The notes under the pieces: generated by a model
Database searches by the model: none
The model's input: only the letters and a program-made list of their open reading frames with translations
Told to the model about the DNA's origin: nothing
Origin: Volvox africanus
Lineage: Eukaryota; Chlorophyta; Chlorophyceae; Chlamydomonadales; Volvocaceae
DNA: 64,000 nucleotides
NCBI GenBank assembly: GCA_030268105.1
Contig: BSDZ01000003.1
Coordinates: 186,001-250,000 of the forward strand
Direction: 5' to 3'
Part shown: positions 1-14,016 of the stretch, piece by piece
Position numbering within the stretch: position 1 is the stretch's first letter
Layout of the letters: the number at the start of each line of letters is the position of its first letter
Translations under genes and position numbers: made by a program

Positions 1-3000
1 TATTGCATCATTTATTCTTATATGTGCATGGCTCACTCTCAACAACCTGCAAGCGGGCATCTAACCAGCGACTCTTGGCCAGCCCAAACCTGTTATTATT
101 TGCAATTCTTTCAAGGCTGCCCGGCCCTTATTGCATCATTTTTTCATATATGTGCATTGCGCACTCTCAACAACCTGCCAGAGGAAATCTAACCGGTGAC
201 TCTCAGCTAGCCCAAACCTGTTTATATTTGCAATGCGCCCAGGCCTGCCTGGCCCTTCTGGCATCATTCATTGGTATATGTGCATTGCAGAGTCTCAACA
301 ACCTGCCAGCGGGAATCTAACCAGCGACTCTCGGCCAGCCCAAACCTATTAAAAGTTGTAATGCGCCCAGGCCTATCTTGCCCTTATTGCATCATTCATT
401 GGTATATGTGCATTGCGCACTCTCAACAACCTGCCAGCGGGAATCTAACCGGTGACTCTCGGCCAGCCCAAACCTGTTATTATTTGCAATGTGCCCAGGC
501 CTGCCTGGCCCTTATTGCATCATTTATTCTTATATGTGCATGGCTCACTCTCAACAACCTGCCAGTGGAAATCTAACCGGTGACTCTCGGCCAGCCCAAA
601 CCTATTGAAAATTGCAATGCGCCCAGGCCTGCCTGGCCCTTATTGCATCATTCATTCTTATATGTGCATGGCTCACTCTCAACAACCTGCCAGCGGAAAT
701 CTAACCGGTGACTCTCGGCCAGCCCAAACCTGTTTATATTTGCAATGCTTTCAAGGCTGCCCGGCCCTGATTGCATCCTTTATTCTTATATTTGCATGTA
801 TCACTCTCCGGAACCTGCCCTGATCATCAGCCAGTGGGCATCTAACCAGCGACTCTCGGCCAGCCCAAACCTATTGAAAATTGCAATGCGCCCAGGCCTG
901 CCTGGCCCTTATTGCATCATTTATTCTTATATGTGCATGGCTCACTCTCAACAACCTGCCAGCGGGCATTTAACCAGCGACTCTTAGCCAGCCCAAACCT
1001 ATTGAAAATTTCAATGCGCCCAGGCCTGCCTGGCCCTTATGGCATCATTCATTGGTATATGTGCATTGCGCACTCTCAACAACCTGCCAGCGGAAATCTG
1101 ACCTGCGACCCTCGGCCAGCCCAAACCTATTGAAAATTGCAATGCGCCCAGGCCTGCCTGGCCCTTATTGCATCATTTATTCTTATATGTGCATGGCTCA
1201 CTCTCAACAACCTGCCAGCGGGCATCTAACCAGCGACTCTTGGCCAGCCCAAACCTGTTATTATTTGCAATTCTTTCAAGGCTGCCCGGCCCTTATTGCA
1301 TCATTTTTTCATATATGTGCATTGCGCACTCTCAACAACCTGCCAGAGGAAATCTAACCGGTGACTCTCAGCTAGCCCAAACCTGTTTATATTTGCAATG
1401 CGCCCAGGCCTGCCTGGCCCTTTTTGCATCATTCATTGTTATATGTGCATTGCAGAGTCTCAACAACCTGCCAGCGGGAATCTAACCATCGACTCTCGGC
1501 CAGCCCAAACCTATTGAAATTTGGAATGCGCCCAGGCCTGCCTGGCCCTTATTGCATCATTCATTGGTATATGTGCATTGCGCACTCTCAACATCCTTCC
1601 CTGTTCATGAGCAAGTGGAAATCTAACCGGCAACTCTTGGCCAGCCCAAACCTATTGAAATTTGCTATGCGCACAGGCCTGCCTGGACCTTATTGCATCA
1701 TTTATTGGTATATGTGCATCGCGCACTCTCAACAACCTGCCAGCGGGCATTTAACCAGCGACTCTTAGCCAGCCCAAACCTATTGAAAATTGCAATGCGC
1801 CCAGGCCTGCCTGGCCCTTCTGGCATCATTCATTGGTATATGTGCATTGCGCACTCTCAACAACCTGCCAGAGGAAATCTAACCCGCGACTCTCGGCCAG
1901 CCCAAACCTATTGAAAATTGCAATGCGCCCTGGCCTGCCTGGCCCTTATTGCATCATTCATTGTTATATGTGCATTGCGCAGTCTCAACAACCTACCAGC
2001 GGGAATCTAACCGGTGACTCTCGGCCAGCCCAAACCTGTTTTTATTTGCAATGCTTTCAAGGCTGCCCGGCCTTTATTGCATCATTCATTGTTATATGTG
2101 CATTGCGCACTCTCAACAACATGCCAGTGGAAATCTAACCGGCAACTCTTGGCCAGCCCAAAACCTATTGAAATTTGCTATGCGCACAGGCCTGCCTGGA
2201 CCTTATTGCATCATTCATTGGTATATGTGCATCGCGCACTCTCAACAACCTGCCAGCGGGCATTTAACCAGCGACTCTTAGCCAGCCCAAACCTATTGAA
2301 AATTTCAATGCGCCCAGGCCTGCCTGGCCCTTATGGCATCATTCATTGGTATATGTGCATTGCGCACTCTCAACAACCTGCCAGAGGAAATCTGACCTGC
2401 GACCCTCGGCCAGCCCAAACCTATTGAAAATTGCAATGCGCCCAGGCCTGCCTGGCCCTTATTGCATCATTTATTCTTATATGTGCATGGCTCACTCTCA
2501 ACAACCTGCAAGCGGGCATCTAACCAGCGACTCTTGGCCAGCCCAAACCTGTTATTATTTGCAATTCTTTCAAGGCTGCCCGGCCCTTATTGCATCATTT
2601 TTTCATATATGTGCATTGCGCACTCTCAACAACCTGCCAGAGGAAATCTAACCGGTGACTCTCAGCTAGCCCAAACCTGTTTATATTTGCAATGCGCCCA
2701 GGCCTGCCTGGCCCTTCTGGCATCATTCATTGGTATATGTGCATTGCAGAGTCTCAACAACCTGCCAGCGGGAATCTAACCAGCGACTCTCGGCCAGCCC
2801 AAACCTATTAAAAGTTGTAATGCGCCCAGGCCTATCTTGCCCTTATTGCATCATTCATTGGTATATGTGCATTGCGCACTCTCAACAACCTGCCAGCGGG
2901 AATCTAACCGGTGACTCTCGGCCAGCCCAAACCTGTTATTATTTGCAATGTGCCCAGGCCTGCCTGGCCCTTATTGCATCATTTATTCTTATATGTGCAT

Positions 3001-4308
3001 GGCTCACTCTCAACAACCTGCCAGTGGAAATCTAACCGGTGACTCTCGGCCAGCCCAAACCTATTGAAAATTGCAATGCGCCCAGGCCTGCCTGGCCCTT
3101 ATTGCATCATTCATTCTTATATGTGCATGGCTCACTCTCAACAACCTGCCAGCGGAAATCTAACCGGTGACTCTCGGCCAGCCCAAACCTGTTTATATTT
3201 GCAATGCTTTCAAGGCTGCCCGGCCCTGATTGCATCCTTTATTCTTATATTTGCATGTATCACTCTCCGGAACCTGCCCTGATCATCAGCCAGTGGGCAT
3301 CTAACCAGCGACTCTCGGCCAGCCCAAACCTATTGAAAATTGCAATGCGCCCAGGCCTGCCTGGCCCTTATTGCATCATTTATTCTTATATGTGCATGGC
3401 TCACTCTCAACAACCTGCCAGCGGGCATTTAACCAGCGACTCTTAGCCAGCCCAAACCTATTGAAAATTTCAATGCGCCCAGGCCTGCCTGGCCCTTATG
3501 GCATCATTCATTGGTATATGTGCATTGCGCACTCTCAACAACCTGCCAGCGGAAATCTGACCTGCGACCCTCGGCCAGCCCAAACCTATTGAAAATTGCA
3601 ATGCGCCCAGGCCTGCCTGGCCCTTATTGCATCATTTATTCTTATATGTGCATGGCTCACTCTCAACAACCTGCCAGCGGGCATCTAACCAGCGACTCTT
3701 GGCCAGCCCAAACCTGTTATTATTTGCAATTCTTTCAAGGCTGCCCGGCCCTTATTGCATCATTTTTTCATATATGTGCATTGCGCACTCTCAACAACCT
3801 GCCAGAGGAAATCTAACCGGTGACTCTCAGCTAGCCCAAACCTGTTTATATTTGCAATGCGCCCAGGCCTGCCTGGCCCTTTTTGCATCATTCATTGTTA
3901 TATGTGCATTGCAGAGTCTCAACAACCTGCCAGCGGGAATCTAACCATCGACTCTCGGCCAGCCCAAACCTATTGAAATTTGGAATGCGCCCAGGCCTGC
4001 CTGGCCCTTATTGCATCATTCATTGGTATATGTGCATTGCGCACTCTCAACATCCTTCCCTGTTCATGAGCAAGTGGAAATCTAACCGGCAACTCTTGGC
4101 CAGCCCAAACCTATTGAAATTTGCTATGCGCACAGGCCTGCCTGGACCTTATTGCATCATTTATTGGTATATGTGCATCGCGCACTCTCAACAACCTGCC
4201 AGCGGGCATTTAACCAGCGACTCTTAGCCAGCCCAAACCTATTGAAAATTGCAATGCGCCCAGGCCTGCCTGGCCCTTCTGGCATCATTCATTGGTATAT
4301 GTGCATTG
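1..4308 (+). repeat. 2,459-bp higher-order satellite repeat, two copies (second partial)
   Basis: The sequence from 1 to about 1849 reappears from 2460 to about 4308 with no difference seen in the stretches compared. The copies part where 1850 continues gcgcactctc but 4309 continues cagagtctc. The period of 2,459 fits 17 monomers of 128 bp, two of 141 bp and one extra base (the cccaaaacc variant near 2160), that is 19 monomers. A weaker 1,165-bp similarity lies inside each copy (from 3 and 1168, and from 2462 and 3627). The left edge is cut by the window start. Confidence 0.9.
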
Positions 4309-5298
4309 CAGAGTCTCAACAACCTGCCAGCGGGAATCTAACCAGCGACTCTCGGCCAGCCCAAACCTATTAAAAGTTGCAATGCGCCCAGGCCTATCTT
4401 GCCCTTATTGCATCATTCATTGGTATATGTGCATTGCGCACTCTCAACAACCTGCCAGCGGGAATCTAACTGGCGACCCTCAGCCAGCCCAAACCTATTG
4501 AAAATTGCAATGTGCCCAGGCCTGCCTGGCCCTTATTGCATCATTTATTCTTATATGTGCATGGCTCACTCTCAACAACCTGCCAGCGGAAATCTAACCG
4601 GTGACTCTCGGCCAGCCCAAACCTGTTATTATTTGCAATTCTTTTAAGGCTGCCCGGCCCTTATTGCATCATTCATTGGTATATGTGCATTGCGCACTCT
4701 CAACAACCTGCCAGAGGGAATCTAACCAGCGACTCTCGGCCAGCCCAAACCTGTTAATATTTGCAATGCGCCCAGGCCTGCCTGGTCCTTATTGCATCAT
4801 TCATTGGTATATGTGCATTGCGCAATCTCACAACCTTCCCTGGTCATCAGCCAGCTGGAATCTAACCAGCGACTCTCGGACAGCCCAAAACCCATTGAAA
4901 TTTGCAATGCGCCCAGGCCTGCCTGGCCCTTCTTGCATCATTAATTGGTATATGTGCATTGCGCACTCTCAACAACCTGCCAGCGGGAATCTAACTGGCG
5001 ACCCTCGGCTAGCCAAACCTGTTAATATTTGCAATGTGCCCAGGCCTGCCTGGCCCTTATTGCATCATTCATTCTTATATGTGCATGGCTCACTCTCAAC
5101 AACCTGCCAGCGGAAATCTAACCGGTGACTCTCGGCCAGCACAAACCTGTTTATATTTGCAATGCTTTCAAGGCTGCCCGGCCCTTATTGCATCCTTTAT
5201 TCTTATATTTGCATGTATCACTCTCCGGAACCTGCCCTGATCATCAGCCAGTGGGCATCTAACCAGCGACTCTCGGCCAGCCCAAACCTATTGAAAGT

Positions 5299-5992
5299 TG
5301 CAATGCACCCAGGCCTGCCTAGCCCTTATTGGATCATTCATTGGTATATGTGCATCGCGCACTCTCAACAACCTGCCAGCGGGCATCTAACCTGCGACTC
5401 TTGGCCAACCCAAACCTGTTTATATTTGCAATGCGCAAAGGCCTGCCCGGCTCTTATTGCATCATTCATTGGTATATAGGCATTGCGCACTCTCAACAAC
5501 CTGCCAGCGGGAATCTAACCAGCGACTCTTGGCCAGCCCAAACCTGTTATTATTTGCAATGCGCCCAGGCCTGCCTGGACCTAATTGCATCATTTTTTCA
5601 TATATGTGCATGGCTCACTCTCAACAACCTTCCCTGATCATCAGCCAGCGGGCATCTAACCATCGACTCTCGGCCAGCCCAAACCTATTGAAATTTGCAA
5701 TGCACCCAGGCCTGCCTAGCCCTTATTGGATCATTCATTGGTATATGTGCATCGCGCACTCTCAACAACCTGCCAGCGGGCATCTAACCTGCGACTCTTG
5801 GCCAACCCAAACCTGTTTATATTTGCAATGCGCAAAGGCCTGCCCGGCTCTTATTGCATCATTCATTGGTATATAGGCATTGCGCACTCTCAACAACCTG
5901 CCAGCGGGAATCTAACCAGCGACTCTTGGCCAGCCCAAACCTGTTATTATTTGCAATGCGCCCAGGCCTGCCTGGACCTAATTGCATCATTC
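5299..5992 (+). repeat. 397-bp satellite trimer, tandem duplication
   Basis: A block with unusual variants (gcaatgcaccc, ttggatcattc, gcgcaaaggcctgcccggctc, ggtatataggc) at 5299-5695 is repeated at 5696-5992. The period of 397 equals three monomers, two of 128 bp and one of 141 bp. The second copy diverges at about 5993, where cattttttcat is replaced by cattcattgg. Confidence 0.85.
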
Positions 5993-6300
5993 ATTGGTAT
6001 ATGTGCATTGCGCACTCTCAACATCCTTCCCTGTTCATGAGCAAGTGGAAATCTAACCGGCAACTCTTGGCCAGCCCAAAACCTATTGAAATTTGCTATG
6101 CGCACAGGCCTGCCTGGACCTTATTGCATCATTTATTGGTATATGTGCATCGCGCACTCTCAACAACCTGCCAGCGGGCATTTAACCAGCGACTCTTAGC
6201 CAGCCCAAACCTATTGAAAATTGCAATGCGCCCAGGTCTGCCTGGCCCTAATTGCATCATTTATTCTTATATGTGCAATGCTCACTCTCAACAACCTGCC

Positions 6301-6330
6301 ATGATCATCATCATCACCATCATCATGATT
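6301..6330 (+). repeat. TCA/CAT microsatellite inside a satellite monomer
   Basis: A run of atc/cat triplets with one cac interruption sits inside a satellite monomer, directly after caacctgcc. It is followed by a duplicated piece of monomer ending in ctgatcatcag. It looks like a local expansion of the tgatcatca core of the 141-bp form. The same 30-base block occurs at 26020-26049. Confidence 0.85.
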
Positions 6331-9079
6331 GCGCACCCTCAACAACCTGCCCTGATCATCAGCCAGTGGGAATTTAACAGGAGACCCTCGGCCAGCATAA
6401 ACATTTTGAAAATTGCAATGCGCCCAGGCCTGCCTGGCCCTTATTGCATCATTCATTGGTATATTTTCATTGCGCACTCTCAACAACCTGCCAGAGGAAA
6501 TCTAACCCGCGACTCTGGGCCAGCCCAAGCCTATTGAAAATTGCAATGCGTTCTGGCCTGCCTGGCCCTTATTGCATCATTCATTGTTATATGTGCATTG
6601 CACAGTCTCAACAACCTACCAGCGGGAATCTAACCGGTGACTCTCGGCCAGCCCAAACCTGTTTTTATTTGCAATTCTTTCAAGGCTGCCCGGCCCTTAT
6701 TGCATCATTCATTGGCATATAGGCATTGCGCACTCTCAACAACCTGCCAGCGGGAATCTAACTGGCGACCCTCGGCTAGCCCAAACCTGTTAAAATTTGC
6801 AATGCGCCCAGGCCTGCCTGGCCCTTATTGCATCATTCATTGTTATATGTGCATTGCGCAGTCTCAACAACCTGCCAGCGGAAATCTAACCGGTGACTCT
6901 CGGCCAGCCCAAACCTATTGAAAGTTGCAATGCGCCCAGGCCTGCCTGGCCCTTATTGCATCATTTATTGTTATATGTGCATCGCGCACTCTCAACAACC
7001 TGCCAGCGGGAATCTAACCGGTGACTCTCGGCCAGCCCAAACCTGTTATTATTTGCAATTCTTTTAAGGCTGCCTGGCCCTTATTGCATCATTCATTGGT
7101 ATAGGTGCATTGCGCACTCTCAACAACCTGCCAGCGGGAATCTAACTGGCGACCCTCGGCTAGCCCAAACCTGTTAAAATTTGCAATGCGCCCAGGCCTG
7201 CCTGGCCCTTATTGCATCATTCATTGGTATATGTGCATCGTGCACTCTCAACAACCTGCCAGCGGAAATCTAACCAGTGACTCTCGGCCAGCCCAAACTG
7301 TTTATATTTGCAATGGGCCCAGGCCTGCCTGGACCTAATTGCATCATTTTTTCATATATGTGCATGGCTCACTCTCAACAACCTTCCCTGATCATCAGCC
7401 AGCGGGCATCTAACCAGCGACTCTCGGCCAGCCCAAACCTATTGAAAATTGCAATGCGCCCAGGCCTGCCTGGCCCTTATTGCATCATTCATTGGTATAT
7501 GTGCATTGCGCACTCTCAACAACCTGCCAGAGGAAATCTAACCCGCGACTCTCGGCCAGCCCAAACCTATTGAAAATTGCAATGCGCCCTGGCCTGCCTG
7601 GCCCTTATTGCATCATTCATTGTTATATGTGCATTGCGCAGTCTCAACAACCTACCAGCGGGAATCTAACCGGTGACTCTCGGCCAGCCCAAACCTGTTA
7701 TTATTTGCAATTCTTTCAAGGCTGCCCGGCCCTTATTGCATCATTTTTTCATATATGTGCATTGCGCACTCTCAACAACCTGCCAGAGGAAATCTAACCG
7801 GTGACTCTCAGCTAGCCCAAACCTGTTTATATTTGCAATGCGCCCAGGCCTGCCTGGCCCTTTTTGCATCATTCATTGTTATATGTGCATTGCAGAGTCT
7901 CAACAACCTGCCAGTGGGAATCTAACCATCGACTCTCGGCCAGCCCAAACCTATTGAAATTTGGAATGCGCCCAGGCCTGCCTGGCCCTTATTGCATCAT
8001 TCATTGGTATATGTGCATTGCGCACTCTCAACATCCTTCCCTGTTCATGAGCAAGTGGAAATCTAACCGGCAACTCTTGGCCAGCCCAAACCTATTGAAA
8101 TTTGCTATGCGCACAGGCCTGCCTAAACCTTATTGCATCATTTATTGGTATATGTGCATGGCTCACTCTCAACAACCTGCCAGCGGGCATTTAACCAGCG
8201 ACTCTTAGCCAGCCCAAACCTATTGAAAATTGCAATGCGCCCAGGCCTGCCTGGCCCTTCTGGCATCATTCATTGGTATATGTGCATTGCAGAGTCTCAA
8301 CAACCTGCCAGCGGGAATCTAACCAGCGACTCTCGGCCAGCCCAAACCTATTAAAAGTTGCAATGCGCCCAGGCCTATCTTGCCCATATTGCATCATTCA
8401 TTGGTATATGTGCATTGCGCACTCTCAACAACCTGCCAGAGGAAATCTAACCTGCGACCCTCGGCCAGCCCAAACCTATTGAAAATTGCAATGCGCCCAG
8501 GCCTGCCTGGCCCTTATTGCATCATTTATTCTTATATGTGCATGGCTCACACTCAACAACCTGCCAGCGGAAATCTAACCGGTGACTCTCGGCCAGCCCA
8601 AACCAATTGAAAGTTTCAATGCGCCCAGGCCTGCCTGGCCCTTATTGCATCATTCATTGTTATATGTGCATCGCGCACTCTCAACAACCTGCCAGCGGGC
8701 ATCTAACCAGCGACTCTTGGCCAGCCCAAACCTGTTTATATTTGCAATGCGCCCAGGCCTGCCTGGACCTAATTGCATCATTTATTCTTTTATGTGCATG
8801 GCTCACTCTCAACAACCTTCTCTAATCATCAGCCAGCGGGCATCTAACCATCGACTCTCGGCCAGCCCAAACCTATTGAAATTTGGAATGCGCCCAGGCC
8901 TGCCTGGCCCTTATTGCATCCTTCATTGGTATATGTGCATTGCGCACTCTCAACATCCTTCCCTGTTCATGAGCAAGTGGAAATCTAACCGGCAACTCTT
9001 GGCCAGCCCAAAACCTATTGAAATTTGCTATGCGCACAGGCCTGCCTGGACCTTATTGCATCATTTATTGGTATATGTG

Positions 9080-10910
9080 CATTGCGCACTCTCAACAACC
9101 TGCCAGAGGAAATCTATCTGCCGACCCTCAGCCAGCCCAAACCTATTGAAAATTGCAATGCGCCCAGGCCTGCCTGGCCCTTATTGCATCATTTATTCTT
9201 ATATGTGCATGGCTTACTCTCAACAACCTGCCAGCGGAAATCTAACCAGTGACTCTCGGCCAGCACAAACCTGTTTATATTTGCAATGCTTTCAAGGCTG
9301 CCCAGCCCTTATTGCATCCTTTATTCTTATATTTGCATGGCTCACTCTCCGGAACCTGCCCTGATCATCAGCCAGCGGGCATCTTACCAGCGACTCTCGG
9401 CCAGCCCAAACCTATTGAAAGTTGCAATGCACTCAGGCCTGCCTGGCCCTTATTGCATCATTCATTGGTATATGTGCATCGCGCACTCTCAACAACCTGC
9501 CAGCGGGCATCTAACCAGCGACTCTTGGCCAGCCCAAACCTGTTTATATTTGCAATGCGCCCAGGCCTGCCTGGCCCTTATGGCATCATTCATTGTTATA
9601 TGTGCATTGCAGAGTCTCAACAACCTGCCAGCGGGAATCTAACTGGCGACCCTCAGCCAGCCCAAACCTATTGAAAATTGCAATGCGCCCAGGCCTGCCT
9701 GGCCCTTATTGCATCATTCATTGGTATATGTGCATCGCTCACTCTCAACAACCTGCCAGCGGGCATCTAACCAGCGACTCTTGGCCAGCCCAAACCTGTT
9801 TATATTTGCAATGCGCCCAGGCCTGCCTGGACCTAATTGCATCATTTATTCTTTTATGTGCATGGCTCACTCTCAACAACCTTCTCTGATAATCAGCCAG
9901 CGGGCATCTAACCATCGACTCTCGGCCAGCCCAAACCTATTGAAATTTGGAATGCGCCCAGGCCTGCCTGGCCCTTATTGCATCATTCATTGGTATATGT
10001 GCATTGCGCACTCTCAACATCCTTCCCTGTTCATGAGCAAGTGGAAATCTAACCGGCAACTCTTGGCCAGCCCAAAACCTATTGAAATTTGCTATGCGCA
10101 CAGGCCTGCCTGGACCTTATTGCATCATTTATTGGTATATGTGCATCGCGCACTCTCAACAACCTGCCAGCGGGCATTTAGCCAGCGACTCTTAGCCAGC
10201 CCAAACCTATTGAAAATTGCAATGCGCCCAGGCCTGCCTGGCCCTTATGGCATCATTCATTGGTATATGTGCATTGCGCACTCTCAACAACCTGCCAGAG
10301 GAAATCTATCTGCCGACCCTCAGCCAGCCCAAACCTATTGAAAATTGCAATGCGCCCAGGCCTGCCTGGCCCTTATTGCATCATTTATTCTTATATGTGC
10401 ATGGCTTACTCTCAACAACCTGCCAGCGGAAATCTAACCAGTGACTCTCGGCCAGCACAAACCTGTTTATATTTGCAATGCTTTCAAGGCTGCCCAGCCC
10501 TTATTGCATCCTTTATTCTTATATTTGCATGGCTCACTCTCCGGAACCTGCCCTGATCATCAGCCAGCGGGCATCTAACCAGCGACTCTCGGCCAGCCCA
10601 AACCTATTGAAAGTTGCAATGCACCCAGGCCTGCCTGGCCCTTATTGCATCATTCATTGGTATATGTGCATCGCGCACTCTCAACAACCTGCCAGCGGGC
10701 ATCTAACCAGCGACTCTTGGCCAGCCCAAACCTGTTTATATTTGCAATGCGCCCAGGCCTGCCTGGCCCTTATGGCATCATTCATTGTTATATGTGCATT
10801 GCAGAGTCTCAACAACCTGCCAGCGGGAATCTAACTGGCGACCCTCAGCCAGCCCAAACCTATTGAAAATTGCAATGCGCCCAGGCCTGCCTGGCCCTTA
10901 TTGCATCATT
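9080..10910 (+). repeat. 1,192-bp higher-order satellite duplication
   Basis: Variants in about 9080-9720 recur at about 10272-10910. Examples are the gaggaaatctatctgccgac form, the ctctccggaacctgccctgatcatcag form and the gcagagtctc form. The offset of 1,192 equals six 128-bp and three 141-bp monomers plus one base. The edges are approximate because neighbouring monomers share variants. Confidence 0.75.
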
Positions 10911-13690
10911 CATTGGTATATGTGCATCGCTCAATCTCAACAACCTGCCAGCGGGCATCTAACCAGCGACTCTTGGCCAGCCCAAACCTGTTTATATTTG
11001 CAATGCGCCCAGGCCTGCCTGGCCCTTTTTGCATCATTAATTGTTATATGTGCATTGCAGAGTCTCAACAACCTGCCAGCGGGAATCTAACCAGCGACTC
11101 TTGGCCAGCATAAACCTGTTTATATTTGCAATGCGCCCAGGCCTGCCTGGCCCTTATGGCATCATTCATTGTTATATGTGCATGGCTCACTCTCAACAAC
11201 CTTCCCTGATCATCAGCCAGCGGGCATCTAACCATCGACTCTCGGCCAGCCCAAACCTATTGAAATTTGGAATGCTCCCAGGCCTGCCTGGCCCTTATTG
11301 CATCATTCATTGGTATATGTGCATTGCGCACTCTCAACATCCTTCCCTGTTCATGAGCAAGTGGAAATCTAACCGGCAACTCTTGGCCAGCCCAAACCTA
11401 TTGAAATTTGCTATGCGCACAGGCCTGCCTGGACCTTATTGCATCATTTATTGGTATATGTGCATCGCGCAGTCTCAACAACCTGCCAGCGGGCATTTAA
11501 CCAGCGACTCTTAGCCAGCCCAAACCTATTGAAAATTGCAATGCGCCCAGGCCTGCCTGGCCCTTATGGCATCATTCATTGGTATATGTGCATCGCGCAC
11601 TCTCAACAACCTGCCAGCGGGCATCTAACCAGCGACTCTTGGCCAGCCCAAACCTGTTTATATTTTCAATGCGCCCAGGCCTGCCTGGCCCTTATTGCAT
11701 CATTCATTGGTATATGTGCATTACAGAGTCTCAACAACCTGCCAGCGGGAATCTATCTGCCGACCCTCAGCCAGCCCAAACCATTTGAAACTTGTAATGC
11801 GCCCAGGCCTGCCTGGCCCTTATTGCATCATTTATTCATAAAGGGGTATTGCGCACTCTCAACAACCTGCCAGGGGGAATCTAAACGGCCGACCTCGGCC
11901 AGCCTAAACCTGTTAAAATTTGCAATGCGCCCAGGCATACCTGGCCCTTATTGCATCATTCATTGTTATATGTGCATTGCGCAGTCTCAACAACCTACCA
12001 GCGGGAATCTAAGCGGTGACTCTCGGCCAGCCCAAACCTGTTTTTATTTGCAATTCTTTCAAGGCTGCCCGGCCCTTATTGCATTATTCATTGGTATATA
12101 GGCATTGCGCACTCTCAACAACCTGCCATCGGGAATCTAACTGGCGACCCTCGGCTAGCCCAAACCTGTTAAAATTTGCAATGCGCCCAGGCCTGCCTGG
12201 CCCTTATTGCATCATTCATTGTTATATGTGCATTGCGCAGTCTCAACAACCTGCCAGCGGGAATCTAACTGGCGACCCTCAGCCAGCCCAAACCTATTGA
12301 AAATTGCAATGCGCCCAGGCCTGCCTGGCCCTTATTGCATCATTCATTGGTATATGTGCATCGCTCACTCTCAACAACCTGCCAGCGGGCATCTAACCAG
12401 CGACTCTTGGCCAGCCCAAACCTGTTTATATTTGCAATGCGCCCAGGCCTGCCTGGCCCTTTTTGCATCATTAATTGTTATATGTGCATTGCAGAGTCTC
12501 AACAACCTGCCAGCGGGAATCTAACCAGCGACTCTTGGCCAGCATAAACCTGTTTATATTTGCAATGCGCCCAGGCCTGCCTGGCCCTTATGGCATCATT
12601 CATTGTTATATGTGCATGGCTCACTCTCAACAACCTTCCCTGATCATCAGCCAGCGGGCATCTAACCATCGACTCTCGGCCAGCCCAAACCTATTGAAAT
12701 TTGGAATGCTCCCAGGCCTGCCTGGCCCTTATTGCATCATTCATTGGTATATGTGCATTGCGCACTCTCAACATCCTTCCCTGTTCATGAGCAAGTGGAA
12801 ATCTAACCGGCAACTCTTGGCCAGCCCAAACCTATTGAAATTTGCTATGCGCACAGGCCTGCCTGGACCTTATTGCATCATTTATTGGTATATGTGCATC
12901 GCGCACTCTCAACAACCTGCCAGCGGGCATTTAACCAGCGACTCTTAGCCAGCCCAAACCTATTGAAAATTGCAATGCGCCCAGGCCTGCCTGGCCCTTA
13001 TGGCATCATTCATTGGTATATGTGCATCGCGCACTCTCAACAACCTGCCAGCGGGCATCTAACCAGCGACTCTTGGCCAGCCCAAACCTGTTTATATTTG
13101 CAATGCGCCCAGGCCTGCCTGGCCCTTATTGCATCATTCATTGGTATATGTGCATTACAGAGTCTCAACAACCTGCCAGCGGGAATCTATCTGCCGACCC
13201 TCAGCCAGCCCAAACCATTTGAAACTTGTAATGCGCCCAGGCCTGCCTGGCCCTTATTGCATCATTTATTCATAAAGGGGTATTGCGCACTCTCAACAAC
13301 CTGCCAGGGGGAATCTAAACGGCCGACCTCGGCCAGCCTAAACCTGTTAAAATTTGCAATGCGCCCAGGCATACCTGGCCCTTATTGCATCATTCATTGT
13401 TATATGTGCATTGCGCAGTCTCAACAACCTACCAGCGGGAATCTAAGCGGTGACTCTCGGCCAGCCCAAACCTGTTTTTATTTGCAATTCTTTCAAGGCT
13501 GCCCGGCCCTTATTGCATTATTCATTGGTATATAGGCATTGCGCACTCTCAACAACCTGCCATCGGGAATCTAACTGGCGACCCTCGGCTAGCCCAAACC
13601 TGTTAAAATTTGCAATGCGCCCAGGCCTGCCTGGCCCTTATTGCATCATTCATTGTTATATGTGCATTGCGCAGTCTCAACAACCTGCCA
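10810..13690 (+). repeat. 1,434-bp higher-order satellite repeat, two tandem copies
   Basis: About 10810-12243 and 12244-13690 are near-identical at an offset of 1,434 bp (eleven monomers, two of them 141 bp). Shared markers are agcataaacctg, aatgctcccagg, the cataaaggggtattgcg monomer, the aggcatacctgg monomer and gcattattcattgg. Small differences exist, for example gcgcagtctcaac at 11467 against gcgcactctcaac at 12901, so the copies are not a simple assembly echo. Confidence 0.85.
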
Positions 13691-13977
13691 GCGGAAATCT
13701 AACCGGTGACTCTCGGCCAGCCCAAACCTATTGAAAGTTGCAATGCGCCCAGGCCTGCCTGGCCCTTATTGCATCATTCATTGTTATATGTGCATCACGC
13801 ACTCTCAACAACCTGCCAGAGGGAATCTAACCGGTGACTCTCGGCAAGCCCAAACCTGTTATTATTTGCAATTCTTTTAAGGCTGCCCGGCCCTTATTGC
13901 ATCATTCATTGGTATATGTGCATTGCGCACTCTCAACAACCTGCCAGCGGGAATCTAACTGGCGACCCTCGGCTAGC

Positions 13978-14016
13978 CCAAACCTGTTAAAGTCTCGGCC
14001 AGCCCAAACCTATTGA
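13978..14016 (+). repeat. Truncated satellite monomer (28 bp) breaking the register
   Basis: Here cctgttaaag runs straight into tctcggccagcccaaacc, so two successive cccaaacc motifs lie only 28 bp apart instead of 128. About 100 bp of one monomer is missing. It is the clearest out-of-register junction seen in the left block. The related monomers at about 33.8 kb and 37.3 kb lack it. Confidence 0.85.
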
